This document shows, one piece after another, positions 44,219 through 56,109 of a DNA stretch of 64,000 nt. Position 1 is the first letter of the stretch; each line of letters begins with the position of its first letter. Source of the DNA: Gigantopelta aegis. Its lineage: Eukaryota > Mollusca > Gastropoda > Neomphalida > Peltospiridae. A program made the position numbers and the translations under genes. The DNA lies in NCBI RefSeq assembly GCF_016097555.1, contig NC_054712.1, positions 44,157,187 through 44,221,186 on the forward strand. The letters run 5' to 3'. Below the pieces are notes generated by a model. That model had not been told where the DNA came from and did not search any database. It saw only the letters and a list, made by a program, of their open reading frames with translations.

Positions 44219-45899
44219 TTATAAAATAATATTTGATATAAATATGCATGTAATGGAATGAATGAATGATTGAAAGATTACCTGCCATTCATATGTACAC
44301 TGCTGCATACAGGACACACAATCTACGTAGCTTGCAATGTCATTCTTTGCCAGCTTTATTTTGTAATAGTTTGATTTTACGTCTTGCAGCTGTGGCAGAA
44401 TAAAAGGCTCATGTCTTTCAGCTGTTAAAGGCCCAAGAAAGATGGAACGACTTTCTATGCACTCCACTCCGACAGTCTGGGAGAACCTTGTCCGTGGCCA
44501 TTTAAATGTTCATGTCACTTTACACGCACTAAGAAATTTCATACAAATATGATCACCATCGAGCACTTTACACTGGCATTGTGTATTGGTTATTCGTCCA
44601 ATGTAATAACCCTCGTCATAGTAAACAGCATAATATGAATCTTGTTTTAGCATAGGTTGCCGATGTTCTACTTGTGTGGATGTCATTGGCTTGGTTGATA
44701 CTTCGATGCTTGGTTTGTCACTGTCAGAATAAGGTGTGTCAATTGGGTGTACATGCAGAGCAGCTTGTATCCATTGCCCAACAATCTCCAAGTTGCAGCA
44801 TTCACATTCTCTTCTTTCTCTGGAAAAAGGAAAGCATGCGCAACAACAACAACAAGATAGATATCTCAATCTGACAATGTCTGGTGCCAGCCACTGCAGA
44901 AACACAATGAATCGTCATTGTGTCAAGTACTGTCTTGACCTTTGGACGCTTCCTGTTCACATCAGTCGCTTTGATGAAGAAGAACTCTCTAGCACTGTTA
45001 TTATACTGATCCTGCACAGATTTAAAAATACTCCGACCTGGCTGCTTTTAATTTTTCCTTACAAAACTGTTATAGTTCTCCGGCATTTCTGATTAAGTAC
45101 TCCCTTCAGGTCAATGCTTTTGAGTGCTCCAAGCCCATCTGCACTGGATTTTCCATGACAAGATTCAAAATAGTTGTGTGTTGAGGTAATATTATATGTT
45201 GAACTGTGGTGAGCCATATCTGCTAAACGTTTTGCACATTTGTACTGACATGCAGAACCATCAGAGAATATGGATATTTGTTTTTTAGGTAAGTATAAGC
45301 CTTTGAGAGAAAATGTGCAACACCATAAGCATCATGTTTCAGAGCATTACTTATACAGAGTATTGTTTCTTTCTTGGTGAATGGACCTGTTTCACCTGTG
45401 TCATTAACAAAGGTCATTATGAGATGTATGGTCACCGTAGTGTTTGACCAATGTACACTTTGCACTTCATCGTGAGAAGTACATGCATAATTATCAGCAT
45501 AGTCTAAAATGAAAAGTGCATTTGGGTGAATTTGGTGGCATTGTTTCTTTGCAACTTTTTTAAATAATGATTCTGTTGCTAAGCAGCCATACATATATTC
45601 CAGGAAAAGCTGACATATCTCAATCAAACCCCACTAACACCTGCAGATTGTCAACAGATGTCTCAGACTTCCATACAAGTCGCATGTACATAGCAACACC
45701 CAGACATGTCAATATCAAATCTGCTCAACTTTAACATGTAAAATGTCCTTTTCGGATCTTGTTCATTGTGACATAAAGTTACCACTGTATCAGTGAATGG
45801 ATAGTTAATTTTAAATGAATTTAATTCATACATATAAGCATGTTTTTTTTTTTTTTTTTTTAGACATACAGTAATTCTCGATAATGCATCATATCTCAC
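44219..45899 (-). pseudogene. Relic of a widespread transposase-like gene family of unknown class
   Basis: Read on the minus strand, segments in changing frames keep a family order I recognise from many invertebrate uncharacterised proteins. A TLCHNEQDPKRTF segment (near 45780) is followed by FILDYADNYACTSHDEVQS (near 45520) with VHWSNTTVTIHL. Then come NYFESCHGKSSADGLGALK (near 45150, the usual HGKG-DG-G block), a VAGTRH block (near 44890), YYAVYYDEGYYIGRI (44600-44640) and the end WPRTRFSQTVGVE. Frameshifts and stops separate them. An 18-T run interrupts it at about 45843. Such genes are often multicopy, so a transposon origin is inferred. I cannot name the superfamily. Confidence 0.6.
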
Positions 45900-48800
45900 A
45901 ACCCTTTTACAAAAAATATATCAAACAAACTTCATAATATATATTATGAAATTGGTATAGAATTGTATTTTGTATCCATTCAAGTAAATATATTGATAAT
46001 GTAATAAAAACATTTTACAAAAGGATGTTTAAATATACATGTTAAAATTGTGTTTGGGATGGGACATTTTGTTTAACATGCAAAATCTTGTGCATTTACA
46101 AAACTACAATTCACACAAACACAATAATTATACAATTAGTTTTTGCAGGCTATTATGCATGTACTATGTGATTAAAATTTTGTAACCTGCCTGTATATAT
46201 TTATTTGACCCATGTTTAGGATATATAGGGGATATATTTTTTAACTGAAAGTTTTTGTTCTTAACACTGCAGGTGTCAATTGTGATTACAGTAATACAAA
46301 AATAATTGTTGTAAAATGTTATTTTAATTATTCATAGGTCAATGTTCATGACATGACAAATTCAAATTCTTTTTTACGGAAAACAGGGTTAGTTCTTTAA
46401 AATATTGTAAATTTATAACACAACATCCAGTTTAGATATGGTTTACCAGTAGTTTGGTATTCACGTAAATAAAAATAAACGCATCTATTTCACATTAGAA
46501 GAAGTTTGCTGGCGTGGCGGTCTATTTTTAGATTACAAATCATCTATGACGCGCATCCGTCTAAATATAGACTAGTTATCTGAACGATCCGGACTAGACT
46601 ATGATGCATGATGTTTTATTTTGTTTTAATTTCAGTTTACAATTAGTTTGTACTTTCTTTCAGACTAACATGCAAGCTGAAATAATTATAGTTCACCTGA
46701 CTCTTGCACACACTTCACTGGAGTTCGCGTCACGGCAATCGGCACCTACGTTTTTAGCAACAACTTTACTTCTAAAAAATAGTGTTTTTTTCGCTCCTAT
46801 TTTTTTAATTTTTGAAATAATTTAATTTAAAAGAAACAATAGATCTTTTTTAAAATTTCCAAAACTTTTCTCCTTTTTTGCCTATATGTAGACCCAAACT
46901 AAAATAATCAAGAAAAAACATGATTTGTTTTTTAACGAAATTTATAGTATATCTTTACTCCCTTGCACTAAATAAAGAATTCATACAACGTATTAAAATT
47001 TGTCAATTTAGGAGGGCTGCATGAATTTCACACAAAATGTCAAATATCGCGTTTTCGCCAAAATCTTCAAAACACAACCACCTTAAATTGTAAGATATGT
47101 CTACAACATAGTAATTTTAATTGATGTTTGTGGTTGCTGTGGTTATGAAAAAGACCGTGGAAAATTGCTCAAAAATCGAAAATTGTCTTTAAAAAAAAGG
47201 TGTTTTTTTCCGCTGTCTTTTTAATTTTTGAAATAATGTTATTTAAATTCACAGAAAAAAAGAAAAGTTTTTGTTATTTCCAAACCTGTTTTTCATTTTC
47301 GCCTATGTCGATCCAAACTAAAATAATAAAGGAAAAAATCCTACTCAGCTAGCCATTTGTGGTATAGGTCCACGAAATGGGCAGGACACACAACTTATCC
47401 ACCCCTTAGAGCAGCAGCAATGGTACAGTCCAAGCATGTTAGATGTTTACCGGACAAAAGACACACAAAAACACCTTCGTGTCGTTTATAAGACAAAAAT
47501 TACAAATATTACACATTTAGCATAATCGAAAATCAATCCCAAAGTCATAAGATTCCATAAAATCGAGAAATTGACACATTTGTTTACAAACTTTGACGTT
47601 TTCACCAAGTTCGCAACAGCAGACATATGGAGTGCGCATGCGCGGAGAGTAAGAAAGTTCGTAAACTTCACTTTTTTTCAATTAAAAAATGACGGATTAT
47701 AATCTGCACCAATCAAAAAAATATTTACACTGTATCTCAGGCATTAATTGGCTAGCGAACTGGGATGAAACCACCTCATGTCAAAATGCTTGACACGGGG
47801 AATCCCTTCGAGTCTCCGATTTTAGCAGGGAAACCTCAAGCTTTCCCATTAGGAATGAAATTTAAACAATTTAAAAACATTAAAAATGACAGTGGAAAAA
47901 TCAATCAGAAAATATTAAAACAAAACTATTTTATGGTAGAAAAATGGTTAGAGTTCCATATTCTGAGCGAACTGGCTCGCGATTGCCGTTTTATTAAAAT
48001 AAAAATGGTGTTGACAAAGCCAATGTTAAAACGTTACTTAACCATTGAATTTAATTAGGTCAACGCTCAGTGAGAAAACTTCTTGTAATGCATTACATTA
48101 TTATTAAAATAGTGATGGAATAATGCAAAAATGCAAATGAGACTCGTAAATGTGTTATCATGATATATAAATATTCACTACTTGATGAAAAATCAAGTTG
48201 GTTCAATACAATTTGTTTTTAGGTTGCTATACCATTCACACAGGTACCTATACAATTTCAGCATAACAGATCTTTAAATTTTAAAGTTATGAAAATGATA
48301 TTCCAATCCACGAGCAGTGCAACCTTTCCTGTGACACTGCCGTTAAACACTTTCTCACACATATGTGTACTGGCTTACATCGCGAGAAACACATTTATTC
48401 ATACTTCACCTTTCAACGACATAACCATTCCTGTTTACGTATGGGAGATATTTCGTTTACGGATATGTTTTTACAATTTAGTATTATTTGACGAACACAG
48501 GAGAGATGGTTCAAGGAGCTGTTTTAGTTAACTAAATAATAAAGTGGCTAACAGATGAAATACTATATCTTAATGAGTTTAAAATGCTATATGCTAAGAG
48601 AAATAAAATGGGGCGGACCTTCCCTTATACTCTCCTCCAACATAAATACCAGATTATCCAGACATACGTTATTGTCAATATTCAATTTTTTACGTAATTA
48701 TTTGCAGAAACCTTTTTTAACCTTTTGTTTAAACCTTTTTAACTTCTTTCTAAATAAAGTTTATTTAACCATCAATTAAGTATTTTTAGCTAATCATCAT

Positions 48801-49024
48801 TATAAACGTTTTTAATTTTAAACTTTTTTTAACACTCCCCCACCCCTCTCTTTTCGAGTACAATTTCTGACTCTAATCAGCAATCGTGCTCGAAACTAGC
48901 GTGCTTGAACATTAAATCTATATAATCACGTTAATTCCCGACAGTTTACCTAAAAGTCATTTGTGGGCATACATACATACATATATACATACATATATAC
49001 TACAATGATTACTCAGCCGCAAAC
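45900..49024. other. No gene seen; one local duplication
   Basis: Segments 46778-46920 and 47195-47340 are direct diverged copies (both with TTTTTAATTTTTGAAATAAT and CCAAACTAAAATAAT). An ORF at 47765-48058 has no recognised domain. A G-containing E-box-free AT-rich background otherwise. Confidence 0.5.
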
Positions 49025-49545
49025 ATGTCGTTGACATGCTGGTTAGATGTGTCAAAGTCCTCTGACCCAGTAATAGGAACTTCCAGTAAAAAAACGAAAG
49101 GCAACAGATTCTTTGGAGAGAGACACGCCAAAACAGTTTAACAAAATATACAACCAAACAGATTTCAGCTGGTACCAACAGGACGAAAAGGGATTATGGC
49201 ATTGTTCAGTTTGTAAAAAAAAAAACAAGAAAGAATGCATACGCCCGAGTACACGGAACGCCGGATAAAACAACAAAACATGATCGACATGCCAGATGTA
49301 AGTAGTATTTATGTTATTTGTATTTTTGTAGCTACGCAATTGGTCAGTTTTATTGTTGGACTAAGACCGCCTTATTATATTTGATTGACATTGTCATGTA
49401 GGTCATTCAAAGAATTGAAGAAAACAATTACACAGAGTGTATTATGTGGTCGTTCGGAAATAAAATTAACAATGCCTATTACATTTTAGGTGTTGCAGGT
49501 TTATGTAAACTTAGACTGAAAACTATTAAAATCATATAACATTAA

Positions 49546-49577
<32 letters not shown>

Positions 49578-51315
49578 CTCAGGCACACTTAGACAAAGTG
49601 CTCATGTCGGAAATGCCCCAATGCGCCAAATAATGATTAACATCTTGAACAAAGATGATGAAGCTGTCATAGCAGTTTTGATGGTATCCTACTGGTTAGT
49701 ATTAAAGGAGAAACCCAAGAAATTCGAGGATGATACAATAGAACTGTTGTAAAGACTCAATTTTTGTCCAATATACAAATTAGCACAGCAGCTGCTAATG
49801 CAGAAACCATTGTCAATTCCGTAGTGGATGAGCTTCAAGCTAAAATGACAGATGTGAATTAACTGATTGGTATGTGAACCGATGGGGCCAGTGTAATGAC
49901 AGATCGTCATAGCGGTGTCATTGCACGCCTACAAAAAATAAACAGCCATTTAGTGGGTGTTCACTATGCAGCACATCGTTGTGCTTTAGCAGTTTCGCGA
50001 GCAGCCCAAGCTGTCCCGGATCTTAAACATTGCAATATAGTCTTGTCATATGTAATCTTTTATTTCAGTGGATCAGCTCTTCGGGCGCAATCAGCGGAGA
50101 TTGATACATGAAATATTACACATCCCAACCTTTAAATATGCTCCGACATTTAGTGTTACGTGGTTGAGTGCTGAGAGATATGTCGAGGTAGTTTACAGAA
50201 CGTATCCTGCTTTGTGTCTCGCATTGGAAAAATATGCTTGTACCAATGCCACCGCTAAAGGTTTGTTAATCGAGGTCAAACAGTAGAAGTTTATTGAACT
50301 GACACACTATTTGATGGACATTTTGCCATGCCTGACATGATTAAGTAAAATATTTCAAACAAAATCATTAGATGACAGTACAATACAACCAATGGCAGAT
50401 ATGCTACTTGAGTACATTTAAAGTGCAAAAAAAGGTCAGTTTGCTTGTAAGTTGTATGAGTGTGTTAGTAAAGGGGAAGGTAAGGTAGTGTATGTGTTGT
50501 CAACAGATGAAAGTGCCACGGCTGTCATCAATGAATGTACATATAAAAACTTACAGCTGACGTAGAGAAAGACGGCGAGATTATGCATGATTGTGATGTT
50601 GTGAAAGAGGGTGAGGCTTTGGATGATGATAATGTTGAGAGAGAGAGTTACACACTGGACAATGGTGACGTTGAGAAAGTGAGTAAGGCTCTGGATGACT
50701 GTGGTCGAGTTGAGATTGGTGTCACATACTACTGCCAGCAAACGTAATCTCCATTAATATCAACAAATACATTGATAAGATTATAGAGAATTTGAAGAAC
50801 AGGTTTGATGACAGAAATTCACTGATACACAATTTCCACGTATGTATGCCATGCAACATTAAGTCACCTAAAACGAAAGTTAGTGTTGGTTTTCACACAT
50901 ATGAAGTGGATGAAGTGAGTGTTTTGATAGAGCATTACAGTAGTTTGATTGAGGATGACAAGGTGACTGTGATGAGTGAATCTGACCAGCACAAAATGTT
51001 GACAGGGCTTAGTTATGCACATATGTCGCTGCAGGAAATTACATATGTCATGATTGAGAAGTATATCACATGCATACCAAACATTGTTAGACTACTAAAA
51101 ATAATTCTGACTATCCCAGTGTCTAGTGTATCAAGCGAGAGAGGATGCCCCACTCAGAACTGGATTATTACCAACTTCTGAACATCAACAAACAATGCAA
51201 CTCTGAATGATCTAACGAGAATTTCTGAGAGAAAATGGCAAATGAAAGATTTACCGTTTCCTCTGGCTTTACGGAAATGGAAACAGGCAAAATCAAGGAG
51301 ATTTTTTAGGCATTA
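49025..51315 (+). pseudogene. hAT-superfamily (ZNF862-like) transposase relic
   Basis: MSLTCWLDVSKSSD starts at 49025. After a frameshift comes a TTF/BED-like zinc-finger segment, DEKGLWHCSVCKKKNKKEC (49175-49230). GTAAGT near 49300 and TCTCAG near 49580 look like intron borders around a TA tract. The second part has CTDGASVMTDRHSGV (near 49880) and HYAAHRCALAVS, the conserved hAT core, then VSSVSSERG (near 51122), the C-terminal dimerisation region. Several in-frame stops (for example near 49750, 49861 and 50284) make it inactive. No inverted repeats were located. Confidence 0.78.
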
Positions 51316-51451
51316 AGGTGCATAGTTTGTAAAAATGTAGCTATAATACTTTGCAAGACAGTAGAACCCAAACAACCATTTTGCATGTTTGTGTCGCATT
51401 GTTTTATTATTATTGCTGTTATTATCTATGAAGATAACTCACCTGGAAAAG

Positions 51452-51597
<146 letters not shown>

Positions 51598-51689
51598 AAT
51601 GTATTAAGACAACGTTTAGAAATTTGGTACTATTGCATTGTACTTTAAAATGTAAGTTGTTTTTGTAATACTAAATGGCACATTTTTAG

Positions 51690-54600
51690 GAAAAGGTAAA
51701 GGGTTGCCGTGTAATTTTTGTAACGACACGTTTAGACACCTTTCGGACCTCAGACGTCACAGCACAATGTGCAGATGTAGAAGACGCCACGAAGATGATG
51801 CCCCACCCGAGAACAAATCCAAAATGAATGAACGTCGTCGGAATCCCCGACCAAAAAGCAAAGAATCATTAACGTATTTGGTGGCGTTGGTCCAGCAGTG
51901 TCCGAAGACAACAACCGATCACCTTACATCTTAAAACGAAATGGGAGAGAGAAACATCAAAAAGCTCTGTGCCATCGATACTACATAGGGCCAAGGTGTC
52001 CGGGAACTGCACGGCAATCTACACGTCATGTTTGACGAAGTCCCTCAAGATGTCAAACGTAACATGTGAGGAAATGATGTAGGTCGCGTCATCATTCATC
52101 ATCACGACCTGAATAGACCCATCATCGTAACAATGCAGCCCCTGGATCAATTCGATGCCGAGGCCGTTTTCAAGGTGATGGAGAATGTCTTGAACAACAA
52201 CAAGACCTTGGATTTGGACCAGTCCTTTTGCATCACCATCGGGGTCATCCAGATGCCAAGTGGAGGATCTAGAAAAAGGATCACACAGCAGGAAAGACAA
52301 GGCAACTCCATCCACAATGATGATCAACACTGCATGCCCCGCGCCATTGCCGTGACCTTGGCCAAACTGCTTAGAGTCACCAACACGGAATGGAAGGATC
52401 TCCTCAAACATCCTCAACATTTGAATACAGTGGACATCATCTTACGACACCAAACAGTCCCAGAATCCTTCTACAAGCATTTAAGAGATAAGAATCGTGG
52501 CAAGCAGAACAAACTGACCATCAAGCTCTGTGAACTTGTCGGGATCAGCACAGACCAGCCTTGCAGCCTCAATGGCATTCCAGCGTTTGTAAACCTTCTG
52601 CAATGCCAGATCCTGGTGGTCAGTGCTGAACTCGCAATGCATTCATCAGAGTCGGAGACCCCGAATCGACGCAGCCCAGGCTCTTCCTATATTTCATGGA
52701 ACAACCACAACCACATCTCCACGGGATTGCCAGCATCACGGGATTCTTTTTGATGGCATACTTTTGCCAGACCTGTCTCAAACCCTACCATAAGCATAAG
52801 GAGCATTCTTGCTCGACAGCCTGCATCGTCTGCTAGTCAAGAGTGTCCCGAGACGGATCAAAACATGTCATGCATCCACTGTCACATGACGTGTCGATCC
52901 ATGGACTGCTTCCATCAACACAAACAACAGAAGAAACACAAGAAAGGCCACGTCATCCCTTCCAAATGCGAAACGTTTTGGAAATGTAACATCTGCAAGA
53001 AGGTACTCGAGGTGGAAAGGAGGAATCTGGGAAATCACATCTGCGGGGAATGGAGCTGCCTGGGTTGTAATCAATATGTGCCCGAAGATCATATGTGCTA
53101 CCAAGCAACTAAATCCATTGGCGAGGCAAACACAAAGTTTGTGTTGTTTTTTGTTGTCTTTTGAGTGTCGTCAAGAAGAAAAGATGGAATGAACAGAAGG
53201 ATACGTGTCAGTGGCAATCTGCCAATCTTGCCCAATGGACACGTGCAGTAAAGCCATGCAATATCAACTCGTGGTGTGGAAAGAACCAGCACCTTTCGAA
53301 TTACTTGGTGGCACAAATGGCCTGTAACCACACATAAAGGCTTCATAGCTGTGTCACACATTAACGAGACCTACGACAGTTATTTTCTACTGGAGCATGT
53401 GATAGACCAGTCCATGTACCCATCAAAGTAGATCCAAAATCATGTACATGCACCTGGAGAGAGGGCTCGATATTCGTGTTGTAGACAGTCTTAACTTTCT
53501 ACCCATGAGACTGGCGGCCCTGCCAAAGGCTTTCGAGCTGTCCGAATTGAAGATAGGGTACTTTCTTGACATTTTTAAGACCAGGAATTATCACGATTTC
53601 CGGCACCCTCGATGTACGGCGTCGACTCCATGGGTACTAAGGCAAGAATTTTTGAAATGGCACGCAGAACAGACTTCAGAAAAGAAATGAATGAATACTA
53701 CATGAAAGAATACATTTCCGACATAGCCATACTGAGGGAAGCCTGTCTCAAATTTCAAGCCCTGATGTTGGAAGCCACGGAAGAAAAGAAGATTGACATT
53801 GACACAAGAGAAGTCACCTTCGTCAAGGGAATTGATCAGTTCTCACAGTTCATTACCATCGACACGCTAACATATCTAATGGAAAGACCCTTTCAGATTG
53901 GATGTCCGTCAGAGAGCATCCAGATGGCTCGTCTGTCGGGGTCAAGAAAGATGAATGGAGAGAGGAACTGTGGCGACGGGAATTCACCCTTCAGGAAGAC
54001 AAGAGAGTTCCGAGTACAATAGTCCAAGTACCGAGTGCATGATATGTAGAGATGGACCACTTCAGTTGTTTTGGTATTGTGCCAAGACCAACACGGCCTC
54101 TGAATTCAATGTATATCTGTGGCATGGATGTAAGACATGTTATCCATATGACTGAAGTATCACCATTCAACCGAGATTCAACCAGTCCATCCAAGAACTG
54201 CATGCTCCGACAGTAAAAAAAAACCTGCAACGTTTTAAAAGAAACAGGATACACGGTCGCGGATATTTGGGAACACGAGTACAACCAAAGCTTAAAAAAG
54301 AATCCCGGAATGAAGACGTTCGTGAATAGCTTAGGTATATAGGATCGGCTTGATCTCAGAGACTCCTTCTTTGGCAGCAGGACGAATGCCAGTATATTAC
54401 ATCATTAAGCCAAAGAAGAAGAAGACATCAAATATGTGGACTTCACCTCCAATACACCGTCTTTTATCCAAAAATCATTCCCGGCAATTTCGAAATGTTG
54501 GACCAGTACTAATAGTAAGTAAAAATACTACCACCAAGAGGACTCTATCATCCTGTCCTGCCGTAACGATCGAATGGTAAATTGAAATTTCCACTATGCC

Positions 54601-54930
54601 GGACACGTGCAGACGCAGAGCAACAGATCCCATGTCAACATTTGGACAAAGAACTGGCCATCATTGGGACTCTCGACTCTCTCGAAATTCAGAAAGCTGT
54701 GTACGAAGGATATCAAATTCTTACAATCTACAAGGTCTACCATTGGACAGAAACCACCCAGTACGACCAAGAGACCAAAACGTGGTGGACTTTTTTTTAG
54801 CAGAATACATCAACACATTTATCTGTCTGAAACAAGAAGACAGTGGATGGCCAAGACAGAAGGTACAATTTTGGTATCAAACTACGGTTTTCTCATTCAC
54901 ATTTACTCCATGGTGTTATAAATTTAGGAA
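51690..54930 (+). pseudogene. Relic of a Polinton/Maverick-type protein-primed DNA polymerase B
   Basis: Plus-strand fragments keep the order of the family B, viral/organellar-type polymerase (DNA_pol_B_2) of Polinton-like elements. First comes a C2HC finger (CNFCNDTFRHLSDLRRH, 51707). The N-terminal region at 52133-52753 includes MPRAIAVTLAKLL. A cysteine-rich finger region lies at 52865-53097. The exonuclease region at 53440-53600 includes LNFLPMRLAALPKAF. A YGVDSM region starts at 53612, the YVDFTS polymerase A motif lies near 54440, and IGTLDSLEIQKAVYEGY near 54667. Stops and frameshifts separate them, and polymerase motifs C and beyond are absent. No integrase, capsid or terminal repeats seen. 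Dead remnant of a virus-like mobile element. Confidence 0.75.
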
Positions 54931-55240
54931 CAGCTGCAAAGCAAAATGAAGCTTATATAAGATTTGGTATATCACAAAAAGAAAACAAAGCTAATACCCA
55001 ACCTACCGTGCATAAACTGTGTGATGACCACCAATCCTTCGAACACCGCTAACGTGTTAAAGTGTTTACGAACAACTGACAAACATTTATCAACAAAACA
55101 TCAACAGGCGAGCAATGCAACATTCCGAAGTTTGTCAGACAGTTGTATAGGTATTCAAGCTAGCTACCTGCATATTAGAATAGAATAAATATTTAACAAC
55201 ACCCCAGCTAGGATGGGACGGTTCGGGTTTTGTTGTTTGC

Positions 55241-55274
<34 letters not shown>

Positions 55275-55774
55275 CGGTTCGGTTTTCGGTTTTTGGTCCA
55301 TGGTCCGATTTATTCGCAGTTTGGTTTATTCACGCTACGTTTTACAAGTAGTACCAGTACGCCAAATATCATACATACATTTTTATAAACTATTTAAAGA
55401 GCAAGACATTTTATTTTAATGGTCATTTTAAAAATAATTCTAAATATAAAATTATATCTTAGCTAGAATTTTTTTTTTGCCATGCCATGTTAGCGTGTTT
55501 GGTCTGTCATACTTGTGCAATGTGTCCCCCAGCATTTAAGTTCAGATAATAATTTGGGGACGAGAAAATGCTAGGGATAGTATCTCCGGTATTTCTTTTC
55601 ACAAATTCAGTTGTCTTTAGATGCATTCTGGCGTATATAATATATGTGCGTGACCGTGGCATGTACATATTATATAAATCTAAAAGAAAGACATATGTCA
55701 AGACATATTTTTGTAATGTTTATTATTACTTTGACACTGAAAGCTGCCCAGCGTTCAGAAAACGTTAGGCATAA
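54931..55774. other. No gene; G-run
   Basis: A run of about 30 G at 55243-55272 is followed by TTCGGTTCGGTTTTCGG. The rest is AT-rich without recognised coding sequence. Confidence 0.5.
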
Positions 55775-55930
55775 CTTTATTTTGATGTAATGACGTCCAA
55801 AATGACGTCATTCGAGTTTGACGTCATTTCCATTCAAAAATACATATTCTTACGTCATTTGAATATCTAGTAATGGCGGACTGGAATTAAACTTGCGTGT
55901 ACAGTTTACAAAAACACGTTGTATTAAGCA
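55775..55930 (-). repeat. Dispersed repeat X, inverted copy
   Basis: Inverse match to 24340-24500, with three GACGTCA words. It meets the LINE exactly where that LINE's 3' UTR breaks off. Confidence 0.65.
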
Positions 55931-56109
55931 ATACATTGGCTATTGGGTGTCAAACTATGGTAAATGCAAAACAATTTTGTTAATCAACATGAATATAAAC
56001 ATTCAAGAGTCAAATAAAAACAGTGTAAAGAACTGTGCAAAAAATACACAGATACATAAAATTAAAATTTAGAATAAAAGTCCGTATCACGTAAAAACTG
56101 CAATAAAAG

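Noticed and set aside
47765..48058. 97-codon open frame
   Set aside because: Lys/Asn-rich as expected of AT-rich DNA; no domain or splice context.
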